DNA of 43,654 nucleotides, from contig VHZZ01000691.1 of NCBI GenBank assembly GCA_009801015.1, positions 51,081-94,734 of the forward strand, given 5' to 3'. The position numbers and the translations under genes were made by a program. This document shows, one piece after another, positions 1-9,340 of the stretch. Numbering within the stretch: the stretch's first letter is position 1; the number at the start of each line of letters is the position of its first letter. Under the pieces are notes generated by a model. It was given only the letters and a program-made list of their open reading frames with translations. It was not told where the DNA came from and searched no databases. The DNA is from Silene noctiflora (Eukaryota > Streptophyta > Magnoliopsida > Caryophyllales > Caryophyllaceae).

Positions 1-623
1 AGGGAATCATCTGATGGATTAACCTTCATATTCCCGACATTAATTCTATATATCGTTTCCAAAACATTCGACTTCATCTGAACTTTACTAAAATTAAGGC
101 TGGTAGAAAACAATTCAATAGCATTAACAAAACCAAAAGCTGTGAAATGGATACGAAACTCCCTTGGAGACTCGATTTCCACGAAAAACTCCTTGACGAT
201 CAGTGAGTTTGTAGCATTCTTTCCGACAGTAAACCCAGGAAGAAGCATACGCCCAGAAGCCGAGACATCGAATTGTGCCTCAGAAAGAGGTGGCGAAGAC
301 AGGAAGGCAAAGAAATGGCAACGTAAAATGTAAGTACCAGTACTTTGAATTTTGAAGGCATAACTGGATGGTTTAGTGAAGATTCTGGCAGTTGTGTACA
401 ACGGTGTCGGGGCTGGTGCTGGAGCTGGGTCTGTAACGATTTTACTGTGGTGACTATACAAGTGGAATGTGGACGGTTTTACGTCACCAACGAAAGTGCG
501 TCCGATTGTGTCGTTGATGGCGGCAGAGGAGCCGCAGTTGATGAAAAAAGAAGAAGAATATACTGAAGTAACTGATTGAAAGAATATGAGTAAGAAAAAC
601 ATGACGAATAAGCGTAATTCCAT
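1..623 (-). CDS. CrRLK1L malectin-like receptor kinase, N-terminal part (cut by window edge)
   Basis: The minus strand reads open from ATG at 623 to base 1 (207 codons), so only the N-terminus is present. Residues 1-24 are a hydrophobic signal peptide (MELRLFVMFFLLIFF...). The first half of a malectin-like extracellular domain follows: INCGSS, then TARIF, SSYAFKI, YILRCHFFAF, AQFDVSASG, LLPGFTVG and FGFVNAIELFS. These are hallmarks of the FERONIA/THESEUS (CrRLK1L) family of cell-wall-sensing receptor kinases, whose members sit in the plasma membrane and usually have an intronless coding region of about 800-900 aa. The kinase half lies outside the window. The start is supported by an in-frame TAA 18 bases upstream and the strong context GCCATGG. 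A donor-like GTTGAG|GTAATC at 1339 on the minus strand could end a 5'UTR exon; this is speculative. The family assignment is firm; the exact subfamily is not decidable from this part. Confidence 0.9.
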   Translation of the reverse strand, partial: MELRLFVMFFLLIFFQSVTSVYSSSFFINCGSSAAINDTIGRTFVGDVKPSTFHLYSHHSKIVTDPAPAPAPTPLYTTARIFTKPSSYAFKIQSTGTYILRCHFFAFLSSPPLSEAQFDVSASGRMLLPGFTVGKNATNSLIVKEFFVEIESPREFRIHFTAFGFVNAIELFSTSLNFSKVQMKSNVLETIYRINVGNMKVNPSDDS

Positions 624-912
624 GGCGGATTTGGTTTAAAATGAGGATGAAAATTATATGGTGAGTGTCTTACGAACTTTGGTGTTATAGTACAAATCTT
701 CATTGACTTGTAGTTGACGGGATGAAATGTTGTAGCAGCCAATGTAGATTCTTTGTTGTTTACGCTAAACAACAAATTATATCAGAACTTCGGCAGCCAA
801 CAAGAGTACAAGACTTAATATATCCGTCTTAAATTACAAAACGGATGGAAATAATGAACGAGATAAATCATAGAAGGTGAAGTATGGACTGCGGCTTGAT
901 TGGGAAGTAATC

Positions 913-1141
913 CAGTGGCGGAGCCAGACGAGGGCTAGCAGGGAAGGTCGCCCCTGCTGAATATTTAAAAAATCGAACTTTTTAATTGAATTTCTTTTCC
1001 TAGTTTACTCTATTATACTTCCTCCGTCTCAATCATTTATTTACGTTCTTTATTCTATTGGGACGGAGGAAATACATTACTAGTTGGCCCCAGCTGGAAT
1101 TTCTCACCCCAGAAAAACGTCAAATCCTGGCTCCGCCACGG
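913..1141. mobile_element. hAT-like MITE (family C, copy 1) upstream of the receptor kinase
   Basis: The ends are inverted: CAGTGGCGGAGCCAG at the left and CTGGCTCCGCCACGG at the right, about 13 of 15 matching. The start CAGTGGCGGA is typical of hAT-type termini. Related copies lie at 25606, 29965 and 34697. I see no clear 8-bp duplication here. A short Stowaway element sits inside it. Confidence 0.65.
1018..1072. mobile_element. Minimal Stowaway MITE (55 bp) nested in the hAT-like MITE
   Basis: CTTCCTCCGTCTCAAT at the left pairs with TTGGGACGGAGGAAA at the right, and TA lies on both sides (1016-1017, 1073-1074). These are the Stowaway terminal motif and its TA duplication. It lies wholly inside the 913-1141 element, so it arrived later. 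Confidence 0.7.
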
Positions 1142-1960
1142 CACCATTCTTTATTCTATTTGAATCATAGTAATTCAACAATGTTATCGAAATTTCAGCA
1201 ATCGACATCCCAATTTCACAATATTTGAACTTATTAAGCTCTAGATATCATCAATTACAACATAAATTCAAAAATCAAAACCCTAATTAAACATTGTTGA
1301 TATGTAAATTGATTAAAAGTGAGAAAAATTGAGATTACCTCAACTCGATTACTGATGAACAGAGTTAGTAGCAGCTTAAGCCAAAAAATTATACCGCGGA
1401 ATTACGATTAAGTAGAATTATAAATCTAGGGTTAGAGATTTGGGGATTTATTTTCGGGGGTTATTCCTTAATCTTAATGCATCATGAATTTCATGATTAA
1501 TGAATAAGGGTAAATAAATACAGTAATTTTAGGATTTACACAAATTTATTATTATAAAACTTGATATTTTAATAACCGTTTTTACTCACTAATAAGATTA
1601 AAGTTTAATTCTCTTATATAACTAATTAAAGTAATAAATAGGTAACACTACAATTTACCGTTGCTATGTTTCTTATTCTACGATTTGGTGCTTAATACCG
1701 AGTATGTTTATTTTTTCATATTACCATTATTATGTGGAGCGATGGTGCTACTAGCATAGACCTGACAAACAAGGCAATGGTCGTCTACGGATTGGGTCAA
1801 TTTGGGTTCGAGTTTTCAAGAATTTGAGACGGGTTGAGTTTCGGGTCATTTTGGGTGGGTTGTTTTCAGTTTATTTTGGGATAGCATCAGTTTGCAATAA
1901 AGAACATTCAGGTTAGGTTGAATAAAGTCGAGTCAATTCAAATTTAGGATCATATTCAGC
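1142..1960. other. Gene-free AT-rich stretch
   Basis: No coding potential is seen. 1340-1440 on the minus strand could be a 5'UTR exon of the receptor kinase (donor-like GTTGAG|GTAATC ending at 1339). 1780-1935 contains repeated "cgggt" words (gggtcaatttgggtt, gggttgagtttcgggtc), typical of degenerate transposon ends. This is weak evidence and no element is bounded. Confidence 0.3.
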
Positions 1961-2142
1961 CAGGGTTCAAAATCTCGGCCGAGTTGTATCGTATCGGCCG
2001 AGTTATATCGGAATTTCATACTACCGTTACGAGATATCGCCCGAGAAATCACCGAGATTCACCGCGATCCGTCCGTGTGACCGATTAAGGACCGATTATA
2101 CCGATATCGCGACTACGACCGATACCGAGATTTAAAAACATG
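1961..2142. mobile_element. hAT-type MITE (family B, copy 1) with 8-bp target duplication
   Basis: The element starts CAGGGTTCAAAATCTCGG and ends CCGAGATTTAAAAACATG, an imperfect terminal inverted repeat. The 8 bases on the left (TATTCAGC, 1953-1960) and right (TATTCGGC, 2143-2150) match at 7 of 8, the duplication length of hAT elements. The interior is rich in "accgat/ccgag" words and noncoding. A second copy is at 3144-3306. Confidence 0.8.
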
Positions 2143-2384
2143 TATTCGGCTCCTCAATTCGGGTACATTTCGGGATATTCATGTTAGATCAGTTTTGCTA
2201 GGTCTAACTCCGCATGGGGGCATCATCCCGACACAATCACATTGCATCTTTTGGTCCTAAACCAAACCGTCAGCTTTAATACCACTTGTTAATTTCTCCG
2301 CAATAGACTAATAAAAACATGTACAATAACCCGGTCAACAAGTAAGGTTTAATCCTAAAATTAATTGGTGATATTTTGGATCAG

Positions 2385-2445
2385 GACTGACGTGCAGGCC
2401 CATATTCATCGGGCCCAACTATAAATAAACTTCTTACATGGAAGA
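2385..2445 (+). promoter_or_regulatory. Possible orphan promoter: GGCCCA motifs followed by a TATA box
   Basis: AGGCCCATATT and CGGGCCCAAC are followed by CTATAAATA at about 2420. GGCCCA (site II-like) motifs next to a TATA box are common in plant promoters. No convincing ORF follows on the plus strand, so it may drive a noncoding transcript, be a decayed promoter, or be chance. Confidence 0.25.
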
Positions 2446-2449
2446 AGCA

Positions 2450-3011
2450 AAAGCATCTTAATAACGAGAGAGAAGGGTAAACTTGTACAGTAATGTAATT
2501 TGTCGACGATATTTAGTAGCCTCCTTCTTTCAGTAATTCGATTAACTAAAACATTTATTACGGTTATACGTAGTTTATCTACAATTGTATTAGCTGAAAC
2601 GACTAAAGTATAGAATTTAAAAAAACATCGTAAGCAGTATACTTTCTTTATCCCGGTTATTTGTCGTTTTATTTCATTTTGGGGGTTTCATCAATCGTTG
2701 TCCTTTATATTTTAGAATCGTATTTGATGAGCAATTTAATCCTTTACATTCAATTTGATTCATTTTTCATTTTATAATTAACTTCCTCATTTTTTCTTGG
2801 TCTTTGTGCTAAAATAAAAAAACAGCAATAATTGACCGAGACGGAAAAAGTATATTAAATAACATATGAAGTAGAACAATGATGGGAGTCAAACTTGTCG
2901 AGGAATGTTTCCCGATTTCATTCCAAACCATTGCTTAGATCGGCTATTGTATTCATTACACTCATTTGGTCCAACCACTAGTCCACTACACATAATGAGG
3001 GCATTATATCA
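2450..3011. other. Gene-free stretch, nothing recognised
   Basis: AT-rich sequence without long ORFs, paired repeats or motifs that I can support. Confidence 0.4.
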
Positions 3012-3400
3012 ATAATCAATTACGTTTCACCAAAGTGTCTTGCTTGTGACGGAAACTATCCGTTATAAACTGAAGATGGATAGTAGTTCTCTCATAATAA
3101 GGCAAGTGGAAGGGTAAGTGAAAGGAAATGGAGCACCCCATGGCAGGGTTCAAAATCTCGGCCGAGTTGTATTGAAATTTCACCCTACCGATATGAGATA
3201 TCGTCCGAGAAATCACCGAGATTCACGCGATTTGTCCGTGATGACCGATTAAGGACCGATTATAGCAATACCGCGACTACGACCGATTCCGAGATTTAAA
3301 ACCATGCCCCTTGGTTGGTGTCACTTGCATATTGTGAGAGAGATACTATCCGTCTTCAGCTTGTGACGGATAGTGCTCGTCTTCAATGAGAATTGATGTA
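3012..3400. mobile_element. GACGGATAGTG-family MITE (family A, copy 1), split by a hAT MITE
   Basis: The left end (caattac...tgacggaaactatccgt...ctctcataataaggcaagtgg) is the inverted counterpart of the right end (cacttgcatattgtgagagagatactatccgtcttcagc...gaatt). Each terminus also folds on itself: ACTATCCGTC, then a loop AAGCTGAA or its complement, then GACGGATAGT. Related copies lie at 3738, 4836, 31805, 34050, 38660 and 42035. Superfamily uncertain; ends are approximate. Confidence 0.7.
3144..3306. mobile_element. hAT-type MITE (family B, copy 2) nested in the family A element
   Basis: It starts CAGGGTTCAAAATCTCGG and ends CCGAGATTTAAAACCATG. The flanks are CCCCATGG (3136-3143) and CCCCTTGG (3307-3314), 7 of 8 identical, the hAT-sized 8-bp duplication. 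Removing it rejoins the two halves of the surrounding family A MITE. Confidence 0.82.
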
Positions 3401-3737
3401 GCTTCAGAAATAAGTACTACGCAAATTATACTATATGACTGTCATATAGTGCGATTATAGATAAATTGTCCATTTTAAATGATCATTTCATGTTAAAAAG
3501 CTACTTTGAAACTGTTCTTTCTAGCTTAATTTCAATTCAACTTAACTCCATTTCGTTTAGTTTAGTTCAGCACTAGTCAAATTAACTCTTATTTCAGCTC
3601 CACTCAGTTCATATCAATTTCATTCAGTTCAGCTATTTTCAAAAAAAAAAACAAGTCCATTGTAAGTTGTAACAAAAAATTATTATTTTTTTCGTCGTAT
3701 CATATGATTGTGGCACCCCGGTATTTATTGATGAAAT

Positions 3738-3815
3738 GAAGGTCTTTTCGCTTGTAAGAGGGACACTATTCATCTTCAACTTGTGACTGTTCGTCTTCAA
3801 CGAGAATTTGGGCAA
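3738..3815. mobile_element. Single terminus of a family A MITE
   Basis: It carries gagggacactattcatcttc, then aacttgtgac and gttcgtcttcaacgagaatt, matching one end of the family A elements. The partner end is missing, so it is a truncated copy. Confidence 0.5.
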
Positions 3816-4835
3816 TTATTAAGTATATATCTGGCTCCCTTGTGGTCCCATGGCATGATGACGTGGATGGGTCCCAGTGGCTTATTCTTTGACACCTCAG
3901 CAGGGAACAAGGCAAGTGTTGTTTAATCTGATATGTCACCCAGATTTAGGGAATGTCCTCAAATCAAGTGTGTCTCTATTAATTCTAGACTATTTATGAT
4001 TTGGACTGCTCTTAAAGTCTGTTTTTGGCTTTTGCATTTTCTTTAATTTATAGATTTATAGATTTATGGATTACTATTTAATAAATGATCATAAGACAGT
4101 TTTAAAGTATGAGACGGTTTTTTATTAATTAAAAACATTTATTTAAATTATATAAAGTAGTATAAATTATGTAAATGAAGACTCAAGACCTCTAACATAT
4201 TGTCATAGGGATTTTAAAAACAAGTACGAAATGCAAAACAGACTCATTAACTCACTTAATCAAAGAATATCGTCATGGAGATAATGAGATGACTAACTCT
4301 AGAACGGTCTTATAAAGCCATTATACGACGTATATCGGTTCCACAATAGTTCCTAAATTACATATTCTCCAAGTTCCATATAATTAGTCTAGTGGACAAT
4401 TATATAATATCACCAATGGCCAACAAAAAAAAAGTCACATTTCTGAAACAAAATATGCAAAATATTAGAATTTTGACATATTTTTCGCCTATTAACCGAA
4501 AATTATATTCCGTCTATCGGATTAAAAATCATTCTTATATATCAATATTCTTATATATCAATAAACTTAAGAAATATTTATGATCCGTATTTATCATCCA
4601 TATTCACTAAGCCATTTATTTGTAAACAAGTAAACATTTGTTTATTGCGAGTCAAATAAGATTCGAAAGTTAATAAACCTAATTCCTATTGTCATAACTC
4701 ACGATATTTCCATTTTAACCACTAGATTAAAACCGAGTCCGTTTTAAACAAATAAACATTGAAGAAGTGGGTCTAAAAGGGAACAACCATGAACAGTATT
4801 TATACAACAAATTTACTTCAAAATTGCTTTAGGTA
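3816..4835. other. Gene-free stretch
   Basis: AT-rich. 4087-4130 carries agacagttttaaagtatgag and gacggttt, and 4300-4315 carries acggtcttata; these may be eroded ends of one MITE. A small direct repeat (ttcttatatatcaata) lies at 4530-4565. No gene is seen; the 63-codon ORF at 4392 has no protein-like composition. Confidence 0.35.
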
Positions 4836-5050
4836 CAAATTCTGATTGAAGACGGACACTATCCGTCACAAGCTGAAGACGAATAGTGTCCCTCTCACAA
4901 TATGCAAGTGGCACATCGCACATGGGGTGGGTGCTCTATTCCCCCCACACTTGCCCTCCTACTTGTCTTATTGTGAGAGGGACATTATCCGTCTTCAACT
5001 TCTGACGGATAGTGTTCGTCACAAACAAGACGGTTTGATTATAATAATGT
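4836..5050. mobile_element. Family A MITE, copy 2, intact-looking (about 215 bp)
   Basis: The left terminus has CACTATCCGTC (4857-4867), a loop, and GACGAATAGTG (4878-4888). The right terminus is its inverse (gagggacattatccgtcttc ... tgacggatagtg). The middle holds the family's "ccccccacacttgccctcc" block. This uninterrupted copy is the reference for copy 1. Confidence 0.7.
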
Positions 5051-5340
5051 AAGTTGGCACATGGTTAATGAAAGATGTCTCAAAAAAGGATGGCTGAGAT
5101 CGATTAAGATGGCATAAACCACCTGTATATTACAATACCTACAGATTAACTTACTCAAACTCACATCTCAATCATTTTCCTACCCTAAATCCTATCACCA
5201 TTTTTCTTTAAATATTCAAACAATATAATAATATAAGTTCGGTTGGTCTCACTTAAAACGGTAATATCCGACTTGAGTTTAAAAAAGGTTAAATAACAAC
5301 TCAGATGAGACAGGTTTTTATGCCATTTTTAAGACATACG

Positions 5341-5560
5341 CAAATTCTTATTTCAGACGGGCTATTTCCCATCTGGAATAAGACGGACCAAATGTAGTAA
5401 TTTTACGATAAAATGTACTATTATTTTTAGGGTAAAAATTGAAAACTTTAGTTATAACATTTTGTCATTAAATAGGTTACATTCTATTAAAAAAAGGGTG
5501 ACATTTGGCTCGTATTATTTCAGGCAGTTTGAAATATGACTTTTTGAAGACATTTTTTTT
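5341..5560. mobile_element. TTATTTCAGACGGGC-family MITE (family F, copy 1)
   Basis: The left end (caaattcttatttcagacgg, then ggaataagacgga) matches the family's second copy at 34140-34390 in inverse orientation. Shared internal words include ttataacattt, gtcattaaat and ggttaca. The right end here is decayed. Superfamily not assigned. Confidence 0.55.
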
Positions 5561-6785
5561 TTGTTCAATCTAACTATTTATTTGACCCGTTTTATGTTTA
5601 AGACAGATATACTCGTTTTAAATGAAATTTTATATAATAAGTTTACATGTAAATATATTATCCATTGACCTAGATATATGAAATCAAATTGTTTTGTGAC
5701 ACCCAACATGGAATATGTCCAACTTATTTGCAATAAAATCATGTATAGATCATGGATGTCATGTATTCATATCACCTACATTTGTTAATTAACAATAACA
5801 TAGATTTAATTTTAAAATTTAGGAGTCAACTCATTAAATTACTTTCAGTTCTTCAAAGAAAATACTCCCGCTGAACACCAAAAAAAATATATAATATGAT
5901 TTAATTTTTCGGCTTCTCTTTGAAAAAAAAAATAATGATTTAATTTTAGGGTTGTATAAGAATTTTTCTTACAAATTTATTGAAAAAAACTTGACATTCA
6001 ACCTAAATGTTCCTAGTAAAGCATATAAATAAACAACAATTTTTCTACATCATGTTATAGATTTACGTGACTTCAGTTAATATCGAGTTTATAACAACCC
6101 GTTATACATGAGATTAATTAGTTTACCATCCTAAAATTCAACCCGACATACAATTTTTGTCAGACTTTAAACTCGAGACCTCTGATTAAAATAAAGCAAC
6201 CCTTACTAGTTGATCTAAAACCTCATGTGTAAATCGAAAAATTAATCTACATTGGCATGCAATCACATTTTTACTTTAGAACAAAGCATGCTATAACCTA
6301 TAAGGATTAACATTACCAAAGTAAATGATTAATAACAAGCCAACAAGCTAGAAAAACTATAATTTATATTATTATTACACTCCAATATAACAAAAATTCT
6401 TTAAAAAGACGACCTCATTAATGTTAGTGAGATACCGTTTTTTTTAAAATTTTATGTTATTAGTTTTAATTAAATGTTTCTTTTTTAAGATAATTTTCAA
6501 CTTATTTATTGATTATCTTTCATTAATATAATAAGAGACGGTCTCTCAGAAAACTTACTGTCAATATAAAATCAATCAACATAATTTGAGTTGGCAAGTT
6601 ACCAAGACTTAAGACTACTATCATTTCATTATATTATGGACCACCATTAATTATTCCTTTTTGTTAACCGGTCCAACATTGGACCCATCTTACTTTCCCT
6701 TGTTCCCCGGTTCAACTTTTAATATTATTCCTTGGGTCCAAAAAGTTGCACCAACTTATAACACACACCAAGTGTCTCATGTGTC
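5561..6785. other. Gene-free stretch, upstream region of the 6941 gene
   Basis: AT-rich with no coding signal. 6405-6550 holds tttaaaaagacgacctcatt and aataagagacggtctctcag, possible eroded MITE ends. The last 150 bases before 6786 are the likely promoter of the gene at 6941. Confidence 0.35.
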
Positions 6786-6792
6786 ATACTAC

Positions 6793-6798
6793 TATATA
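6793..6798 (+). promoter_or_regulatory. Candidate TATA box of the Ser/Asn-rich gene
   Basis: TATATA within actactatataacacacc lies about 145 bases upstream of the ATG at 6941. This would give a 5'UTR of roughly 110-120 bases, a normal plant arrangement. Confidence 0.45.
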
Positions 6799-6940
6799 AC
6801 ACACCACCTTATACAAAAATTAGTTAACCCAACACAACAAAAATAAAATTGAGACACATATATTGTACCTCAAGTAAGGTAGTGGTTAAAGCGGTTTTAT
6901 ACGAGTATTTGTTCAGAATTTTATTCAGAAGATATAATAT

Positions 6941-7828
6941 ATGGAGACTCTTCGTCGTGAGTTTCAGCTTAACGATACCAAATCACCGTCCCCAGAAATG
7001 TTTTCATTTCCAGGGACGCCAACAGATAATGAAGGGGATAATGATAATAACTCGGAATTTGAATTTGGGTCATGTGTGACACCGAGTTCTCCTGTAACAC
7101 CCGATGATGTGGCGAAGCAGAATTCAGCTTCGCCAGCTGATCAGTTTTTTCTCAACGGCCGTCTCCTCCCCCATGATTTTCCAACTGTGCCCTCCAGCTC
7201 TAGAGCCTCGTTTTCAGGCACTGCCACCCCTGCTGTAAGCGGGGGTGGCGGTGCCGTGGTGAACTTGTCTAGAGGGACAAGTATTGGGAGTAATATGAGT
7301 ATAATGTCATCAAGGAGTAATAGTAGTAACAGCAGGGGGAGTAGCACGTGCAGCACGTGCAGTAATGCGAAAACCGAGGTTTCGGAGAGAAAAACGTTTC
7401 ATCAAAAGAGTAGGATGGTGCATATGAAAGGATATTGTAGGACTGCTAGTGTTAGGGACCAACGAAACGTTTCGGGTTCCTCCAGTAGGTTGGGAAAGTA
7501 TTATAATAATGGAACGACATCGTCGACATCTAGTGGGTCGTCGAAGAGGTGGCAATTTATTACTCCAGCACCTGTGTTGGGCCCTAGCTTGTCCAGAAGG
7601 AGTGTGGGGTCCAACACAAGTCCCAGAAAGACTAGTGGCAACAGTAATAATAGTAATAGTAATAGTAATAATAACAGTAACAGTAATAGTAATAGTAACA
7701 GTAATAATAATAGCGGGGGATTTTTGTATAAGGTATTGAGGTCATTTGTGGCAACATGCAAAGCATGTCATGCAATGGAGGGGAAGGATAATGAGTTTGA
7801 TTTGAATGAAGGGAGTGTTGTAAGGTAG
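6941..7828 (+). CDS. Ser/Asn-rich plant-specific protein, single exon, 295 aa
   Basis: An uninterrupted ORF from ATG at 6941 to TAG at 7826-7828. Residues 20-60 hold FSFPGTP, EFEFGSC and TPSSPVTPDD. A conserved-looking motif SPADQFFLNGRLLPHDFP follows at about 64-81. The middle is rich in Ser/Gly/Arg with basic patches, residues 234-258 are a pure Asn/Ser tract, and the C-terminus (GFLYKVLRSFVATCKACHAME) is hydrophobic-basic. The SPAD-x-x-F-x-NG-x-x-LP motif recalls a plant family loosely named serine/arginine repetitive matrix-like or membrane-associated kinase regulator-like; I name no gene. No enzyme motif or signal peptide is seen, and most of the protein looks disordered. A Stowaway MITE sits about 30 bases after the stop, probably in the 3'UTR. 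I am confident it is a real gene and unsure of its function. Confidence 0.8.
   Translation: METLRREFQLNDTKSPSPEMFSFPGTPTDNEGDNDNNSEFEFGSCVTPSSPVTPDDVAKQNSASPADQFFLNGRLLPHDFPTVPSSSRASFSGTATPAVSGGGGAVVNLSRGTSIGSNMSIMSSRSNSSNSRGSSTCSTCSNAKTEVSERKTFHQKSRMVHMKGYCRTASVRDQRNVSGSSSRLGKYYNNGTTSSTSSGSSKRWQFITPAPVLGPSLSRRSVGSNTSPRKTSGNSNNSNSNSNNNSNSNSNSNSNNNSGGFLYKVLRSFVATCKACHAMEGKDNEFDLNEGSVVR
7640..7714 (+). repeat. In-frame (AGT/AAT)n trinucleotide repeat coding for Asn/Ser
   Basis: 25 codons alternate AAT, AAC, AGT and AAC-type triplets and encode only Asn and Ser (residues 234-258). The tract is long and nearly uninterrupted, so copy number is likely to vary between individuals. Confidence 0.9.
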
Positions 7829-7858
7829 TCGATCGAGATGATTATACTGTCATGAATA

Positions 7859-7948
7859 CTCCTTCCGTTTTAATTATTTGTTTATCTTTAATTAAAATAT
7901 ACAAAAAAAATAAAATTTCGGGTAAACAGATGAGTAAGACGGAGGGAG
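7859..7948. mobile_element. Stowaway MITE, about 90 bp, in the presumed 3'UTR
   Basis: CTCCTTCCGTTTTAATTATT at the left pairs with AGTAAGACGGAGGGAG at the right, flanked by TA on both sides (7857-7858, 7949-7950). These are the classic Stowaway termini and duplication. It lies about 30 bases past the stop codon of the 6941 gene. Confidence 0.85.
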
Positions 7949-8970
7949 TATCATTGTTGTTTTGTTTGTTTGATTGCTTATTTTTGGGTGTTGGTTTGGT
8001 GTAGAGGATTGGTATGGTAATTAAGAGGTGAAAACAAATAATGTAAAAAGGGAAAACAAAGAGTTTGCTTGAAGAATTGGGTTAAGAAGAGATTGGTTGT
8101 CATTGGGAAGTGTTCATGATTAATTTTGGATCATGTTTTAGTAATGAAAGCACTCCAATTATCATTGTTTCACAAATAATTATAGTTTGACTATCAATAT
8201 TACCAATTTGAATTTTTTGTCACTAACTTCGTCTTAATCATTTAATTACCGAAAAATATAAAATGTAAACAACTGATGGCAGCGGAGGGAGGTTCATTAT
8301 GTCTATTCGTAGTGTCGGAAACAATAATTTGTGTTTTAAGTGAGTGTGAAACAATTTCTGGTGATCATTTATTTTATTTTTATTTTTTTTGACAGCGGTG
8401 AAGAAAGGGTTTTTATATAGACGGCATATGACTCATTTGGTCAAATGCACTTATTTTAGTAATACCATAAACTAAAACAAAAAAGTAACTGTATCGGCTA
8501 ACATAAGTGTGTTGATGGTAAACGGATGGCTGAATACATGAATCAACTTCAACATACACAATATTCTTGAAGTGACGATCACAGGTGATCAAAAGAGTAA
8601 TTAATGAATAATAATATAATAGGGTAAACTCGAAAAAATTCAAAATTTATTCAATTTATCTCCATCTTAACTCCACCATTGTTTATAAGCCTCGATTTTG
8701 AGAGATTGAGTATATAACCATGCAAAAAAATTACCGACATTTCTATCCCTTTTTTTTATTTCGACTTTCGGATTTCGGAAATCAGAAATAAATTTGTGAT
8801 GAAGGAATGGACGAAGATGCACAGCAAATCAATTAGTAATGTTTTAGTTTATATTATCTCAGGTAAGCACTGCACTTTACTAAAGAGAAAGCATAAGCCA
8901 GGTCATTTACATCATTGTCATTCGGTCTAAAGTATGCAAGACGCTGAATTTCGGGAGAAAAAAGATTACG
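7949..8970. other. Gene-free stretch
   Basis: 3' flank of the 6941 gene. 8226-8293 (cttcgtcttaatcatttaat ... gcggagggagg) looks like a decayed Stowaway copy. No ORF with protein-like composition. Confidence 0.35.
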
Positions 8971-9197
8971 CATCTGAGGTAGTACAATTTAATTTTTGAG
9001 CATATATACATTGTTTATGAGCATATTAGTATTTTTAAATATAGTTTTTGAGTAATATTATATTTTTTTTAGTTTAATGTTTTAAATAAATGTACTAAAA
9101 AACATAATACTACAAACTTATGATATATTTAAAATAAAACTCAAAAACTTTAATATAAATCTCAGAAAATAGATATTAAGAGGTATTACCTCAGATG
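8971..9197. mobile_element. Foldback MITE with CATCTGAGGTA ends, 227 bp
   Basis: CATCTGAGGTAGTAC at the left is inverted as GGTATTACCTCAGATG at the right. Subterminal words also pair (atttttgag / ctcaaaaac). The interior is AT-rich and noncoding. The target duplication is not clear, so no superfamily is given. Confidence 0.6.
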
Positions 9198-9340
9198 TAT
9201 AGTCCTTGAACTGGAATTTCTGGGGACATCATATATTTTATAAAAATAATTTGTGAATTGTGAAATGTCAATAGACTTTTAGATGTTCATTATAATATGG
9301 CGTCGCTGCCAAAATTAACGCGTAATACGTTTGTTAAAAA

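Noticed and set aside
479-775. 98-codon minus-strand ORF over the receptor kinase start
   Set aside because: It is out of frame with the malectin-like domain, which accounts for the region in another frame.
7141-7761. Several ORFs over the Ser/Asn-rich gene in other frames (Leu-rich and Ile/Val-rich products)
   Set aside because: They are shadows of the AGT/AAT repeat and Ser-rich coding sequence on the plus strand at 6941-7828.
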